This document shows positions 23,286 to 26,228 of a DNA stretch of 26,228 bases, piece after piece. The notes below the pieces were generated by a model. It searched no databases and had not been told where the DNA came from. It was given only the letters and a program-made list of their open reading frames with translations. The position numbers were made by a program, and so were the translations under genes. The DNA is from an uncultured Parabacteroides sp. (GTDB lineage Bacteria > Bacteroidota > Bacteroidia > Bacteroidales > Tannerellaceae): assembly GCA_900541965.1 (NCBI GenBank), contig UQLN01000061.1:1-26228 (forward strand). The letters run 5' to 3'. The stretch's first letter is position 1, and every line of letters begins with the position of its first letter.

Positions 23286-25043
23286 TTATCCGATTAGTGC
23301 GAACGGATTATATCGGTAGGCAAGGTCGCCGCCTTTTCCGGATTTTTTTTCTTCGGTTGCAGGCTTTGGAGCCACCTTTTCCGGAGTACTCAAAGTTTTA
23401 TTATATAATTCCTGGTTTCCCAACACTTCCAGGGCCTTATCCAGCACTTTGTCGTCTTTCAGATTCTCCATCAAAACGCCTTTCTGGAAATAATACCGTT
23501 TAATAATTTCCGAAGCTATTAATTTCTTGATCTGTTCCTTATGCAAGTCGAAATCACGCTCCAGATTAGGAGTCAACTTTTCCTGCAAGGAGTTGAATAT
23601 TGTTGAATCCGCATCCAGATACCCTTCAAACTTAGCCACTTCTTTCAGGTTTTTCAACAGCTTCTCGCTCTGACGGTCATAAGTGAAATTCTTCTCTTTA
23701 GCAAATTTCTTAAATGCCTCGAAATCTTCATCGGTAATAGAAAATTCTTCTACCGGAGGGATTGTTTTATGTTTCTGTGCCCAGTCGGCTGCAAAATCCA
23801 ACAAAACGAAATCCGTTACCAGATAATACATCATTGTCGGGGTATCCGGTTCTTCCACTTCGAACTCAGGACGTATGCCACCGCCATCACGTACCGGACG
23901 ACCTTTGGAGGTATAAAATACAGAGGTCAGGCTATCAGGGATAGCAGCAACACTTCCATCTGCTTTACGGTGAGTATAATCAATCTGTTGGATACAACGC
24001 CCGCTGGGAATATAATATTTGCTCATCGTAATTTTCAGGCTTCCATTATAAGGCAATTCACGCGGAGACTGTACCAGACCTTTGCCAAAAGAACGTTCGC
24101 CAATCAATATGGCACGGTCCATATCCTGCAAGGAGCCGGATACGATTTCTGCAGCAGAAGCAGAGTTCCCGTTAATCAGGACAGCCATCGGCATAACCGT
24201 ATCAATCGGTTCGTTCGGTGTACGATAGGTACGGTCCCATTGTTTAAATTTCCCACGGGTGGAAACGACTTCTTTCCCTTTCGGAACAAACATGCCGACA
24301 ATCTGCGTAGCACTCTCCAGCAAACCGCCGCCATTGTTACGCAAATCGAGGATCAGAGACTTGATATGATGATTATTCTTTAAGTCTTCAAAAGCATTCT
24401 TTACTTCCTGTGCACTTTTATCGGTAAAACCTTTCAGGTAGATATAGCCGATACCATCACCACGAACCCCGTAATAAGTCACCTGGTTTTCCAGAATCTG
24501 TTTCCGGACCATTTCCACTTCACGCGGCTTCTTTTCAGACGGACGCTGTATTTTTAATACCATCTTCGTATTGGGTACTCCCTTTAACAAGGCACTCACT
24601 TCATCCGATGATTTCTTGCTTACGTCTACCGTATCGATTGCCAATATACGGTCGCCGGGCTTCAAACCGGCCAAAGCAGCCGGCATTCCCTCGAACGGTT
24701 CAATAATATAGACACCCCCTTCTTTACGTTCACGGATGTAAGAACCGATACCACCGTACTCTCCGGTTGTCATAAACTTCAGTTTATCCATCTCCTGCTC
24801 CGGAATATATTCCGTATACGGGTCCAGACCACCAAGCATCGCATCGATTCCGCGGCGTACAGTCTTATCCACATCTATCGAATCGACGTAAAACATCTCC
24901 ATCTCCTTAACCAGAGCGTTAAAAATGTCAAGGTTCTTACTCACTTCAAAACGATTATCTTTCTTCTGAGCCAGTCCCGGCATTGTGCCACCAAACAGCA
25001 GCAACAGACCAAACAGGATGATTATCTTTTTTCGTTGCATCAT
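23286..25043 (-). CDS. S41 family C-terminal processing protease
   Basis: A 585-residue exported serine protease of the CtpA/Prc type. Signal peptide about 1-25 (ends GLAQ). A PDZ domain lies at about 85-170, with the GYGGIG-like turn at 96-100. The Ser/Lys active site is complete: S296 in GNSASAAE, K321 in SFGKG and Q325, with the same 25- and 4-residue spacing as in E. coli Prc. The C-terminal 180 residues (about 400-580) form a helical extension common to Bacteroidetes members, ending in a Lys/Gly-rich tail. Such enzymes trim or degrade periplasmic and envelope proteins. It begins 51 bp after the PfkB kinase gene with no clear promoter of its own, so they probably share a transcript. Two ATGs in tandem open the gene. 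Confidence 0.93.
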   Translation of the reverse strand: MMQRKKIIILFGLLLLFGGTMPGLAQKKDNRFEVSKNLDIFNALVKEMEMFYVDSIDVDKTVRRGIDAMLGGLDPYTEYIPEQEMDKLKFMTTGEYGGIGSYIRERKEGGVYIIEPFEGMPAALAGLKPGDRILAIDTVDVSKKSSDEVSALLKGVPNTKMVLKIQRPSEKKPREVEMVRKQILENQVTYYGVRGDGIGYIYLKGFTDKSAQEVKNAFEDLKNNHHIKSLILDLRNNGGGLLESATQIVGMFVPKGKEVVSTRGKFKQWDRTYRTPNEPIDTVMPMAVLINGNSASAAEIVSGSLQDMDRAILIGERSFGKGLVQSPRELPYNGSLKITMSKYYIPSGRCIQQIDYTHRKADGSVAAIPDSLTSVFYTSKGRPVRDGGGIRPEFEVEEPDTPTMMYYLVTDFVLLDFAADWAQKHKTIPPVEEFSITDEDFEAFKKFAKEKNFTYDRQSEKLLKNLKEVAKFEGYLDADSTIFNSLQEKLTPNLERDFDLHKEQIKKLIASEIIKRYYFQKGVLMENLKDDKVLDKALEVLGNQELYNKTLSTPEKVAPKPATEEKKSGKGGDLAYRYNPFALIG

Positions 25044-25094
25044 ATAAAATTAATATGTTAATTAGCGGTGTAAATGTAAAATAATAAACGCAAG

Positions 25095-26072
25095 TCAGGC
25101 CAATATACTATTTACTTTTAACTTTATTTGTTCCCATTTATCATCCGGAATCTGTGCTCCAACTACGTCTATTATATAACCGGCAAGAAGCGAACCTATC
25201 CGGGCGGATTGTTCCAATGTAGCGCCGATAGACTGCCCGTACAGGAATCCGGCTGCAAAATGGTCACCGGCCCCTGTCGTATCCACAGGTTTTCCCCCCT
25301 CGGCAGGAACTGAAATCACTTGTCCTTTACTACCGACCAAAGCTCCTTCTTTCCCCAGGGTAACCAGTGAGATTTCCACTTTTTCGGAAAGTGCTTTAAC
25401 GGCATCCTGCGCTTTTAATCCGGTAAAGGCTTCCGCCTCGCTTTCATTGGAAAACAGAATATCCACATAGTTCGGGATAATATCTTCCAACAATCCATGG
25501 AAAGCATTGACTATATTAAAATTCGACAAATCCAGAGCCACTTTCAATCCTGCATTTTTCGCTTTTTGCATAGTCCCTTTTACCAATTCTTCATTCACTA
25601 AAAGATATCCTTCGATATATATACAGTTATAATTACGCAAGATTTCGTCTTTGATTTCTTCGGATGTGATATCCGGTCCCGGGCCCAGAAAAGTACCCAT
25701 TGTCCGTTCGCCATCAGGCGAAATCAATACGGTACAGCTACCGGAAATACCCTCGGTCCGCAGGAAATAAGGAGTTACGCCAGCTTTTTTCAATTCCTGT
25801 TCATAATATTCGCCAACGGTATCATCGCCGATTTTACCGATAAAGCCGGTCTTACTCCCTAGGCAAGCCATTGCACGCATCGTATTACAGACCGAACCGC
25901 CGGGAGCCTGGCTACGTTCCAGATTTTCCTGCGTTTTACGGATTGTAACCATCTGGTCCCGGTTAATCATATCCATTGCCCCCTTTGCTATGCCCACTTC
26001 AGCCAACACATCATCGCTTTCCAGCTTTAATAATACATCTACCAAAGCATTTCCCAAACCTATCGTATTCAT
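25095..26072 (-). CDS. PfkB family sugar kinase, adenosine kinase-like
   Basis: A 325-residue ribokinase-superfamily enzyme that phosphorylates a sugar or nucleoside with ATP. PfkB signature 1 is at about 58-84 (GGSVCNTMRAMACLGSKTGF then IGKIGDD) and signature 2 is DTTGAGD (264-270), with D270 the catalytic base. In Bacteroidetes this group is usually annotated as adenosine kinase; the true substrate is not decided by sequence. Start choice: the frame can be extended to a TTG at 26111, but a promoter box at 26091-26098 lies inside that extension, and the ATG at 26072 opens the natural first strand (MNTIGLGNALVDVL). It is probably co-transcribed with the S41 protease. Confidence 0.9.
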   Translation of the reverse strand: MNTIGLGNALVDVLLKLESDDVLAEVGIAKGAMDMINRDQMVTIRKTQENLERSQAPGGSVCNTMRAMACLGSKTGFIGKIGDDTVGEYYEQELKKAGVTPYFLRTEGISGSCTVLISPDGERTMGTFLGPGPDITSEEIKDEILRNYNCIYIEGYLLVNEELVKGTMQKAKNAGLKVALDLSNFNIVNAFHGLLEDIIPNYVDILFSNESEAEAFTGLKAQDAVKALSEKVEISLVTLGKEGALVGSKGQVISVPAEGGKPVDTTGAGDHFAAGFLYGQSIGATLEQSARIGSLLAGYIIDVVGAQIPDDKWEQIKLKVNSILA

Positions 26073-26090
26073 TTTTTCTATTTTTTTCGG

Positions 26091-26098
26091 CAAAGATA
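26091..26098 (-). promoter_or_regulatory. Promoter -7 box of the PfkB kinase gene
   Basis: The minus strand reads TATCTTTG, an exact TAnnTTTG match, 18 bases before the chosen ATG. It directly abuts the -33 element of the divergent tRNA promoter. Confidence 0.5.
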
Positions 26099-26129
26099 TT
26101 GCATATTTCAAAAAGAACCTCTACTTTTG
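26099..26129 (+). promoter_or_regulatory. Promoter of the tRNA-Asn gene
   Basis: TTG (26099-26101), 20 bases, then TACTTTTG (26122-26129): correct boxes and spacing for the Bacteroidetes housekeeping sigma. Transcription would start near 26135, some 45 bases before the tRNA. Confidence 0.6.
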
Positions 26130-26178
26130 CAGTGCATTTTCAGGAAGGTATTAATAAACCTTTCCAACAAAACAAAAT

Positions 26179-26228
26179 TCTTCCTTAGCTCAGTCGGTTA
26201 GAGCATCTGACTGTTAATCAGAGGGTCC
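26179..26228 (+). tRNA. tRNA-Asn (GTT), cut by the window edge
   Basis: The first 50 bases of a tRNA: acceptor strand TCTTCCT (26179-26185), TA, D-arm GCTC/GAGC with loop AGTCGGTTA, and anticodon stem TCTGA/TCAGA with loop CTGTTAA. The anticodon is GTT (26213-26215), reading Asn codons. The T-arm and the 3' acceptor strand lie beyond the window, so acceptor pairing cannot be verified. Confidence 0.9.

Noticed and set aside
23769..24383. A 204-codon plus-strand frame opposite the S41 protease
   Set aside because: The opposite strand encodes a complete catalytic Ser-Lys site; the plus-strand product has no recognisable features.

Overview
The window looks like chromosome from a gut-type Bacteroidales bacterium (Bacteroides or Parabacteroides grade). 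The evidence is a SusC/SusD pair controlled by an ECF sigma factor and a FecR anti-sigma factor, a DUF5107-TPR protein, a DUF4251 lipoprotein, and repeated matches to the Bacteroidetes housekeeping promoter box TAnnTTTG. There is no phage, transposon, CRISPR array or plasmid signature. Every protein gene is on the minus strand, so the layout below is read from high to low coordinates. The only plus-strand gene is a tRNA-Asn cut by the right edge.

Right part (26.2 to 23.3 kb): tRNA-Asn diverges from a PfkB-family (adenosine kinase-like) sugar kinase, which is followed by a periplasmic S41 C-terminal processing protease that is probably co-transcribed and ends at a strong hairpin terminator.

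Glycan locus (23.1 to 10.8 kb): a secreted GH16 glycanase and a secreted type I phosphodiesterase form a two-gene unit with its own promoter and terminator. Next come an ECF sigma factor, a FecR-type anti-sigma factor, a SusC-type TonB-dependent transporter with an N-terminal STN signalling domain, a SusD lipoprotein, and a 1103-residue DUF5107-TPR protein ending in a long-stem terminator. This is a complete trans-envelope signalling circuit: ligand passes through SusC, the STN domain contacts FecR, and sigma is released. The sigma-to-DUF5107 unit itself contains no classical glycoside hydrolase, so the DUF5107-TPR protein is the least understood part and the best candidate for something new.

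Transport block (10.6 to 5.8 kb): an AGCS-type alanine/glycine symporter, then a FecCD-type ABC permease, its ATPase with a C-terminal extension, and a MATE exporter, tightly packed. No substrate-binding protein or outer-membrane receptor for the ABC importer is present.

Left part (5.7 to 0.6 kb): a DUF4251 lipoprotein, a long GroES-like protein, and an NfnAB-like electron-bifurcating transhydrogenase pair followed after 11 bp by a secreted GH43 glycosidase. The first 593 bases hold no convincing gene, but they contain two different short-repeat clusters and terminator hairpins.

Four starts were placed at ATG codons downstream of longest-frame TTG starts (GltA, GroES-like, ABC ATPase, PfkB kinase). 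In two of these a promoter box overlaps or lies inside the longer frame.
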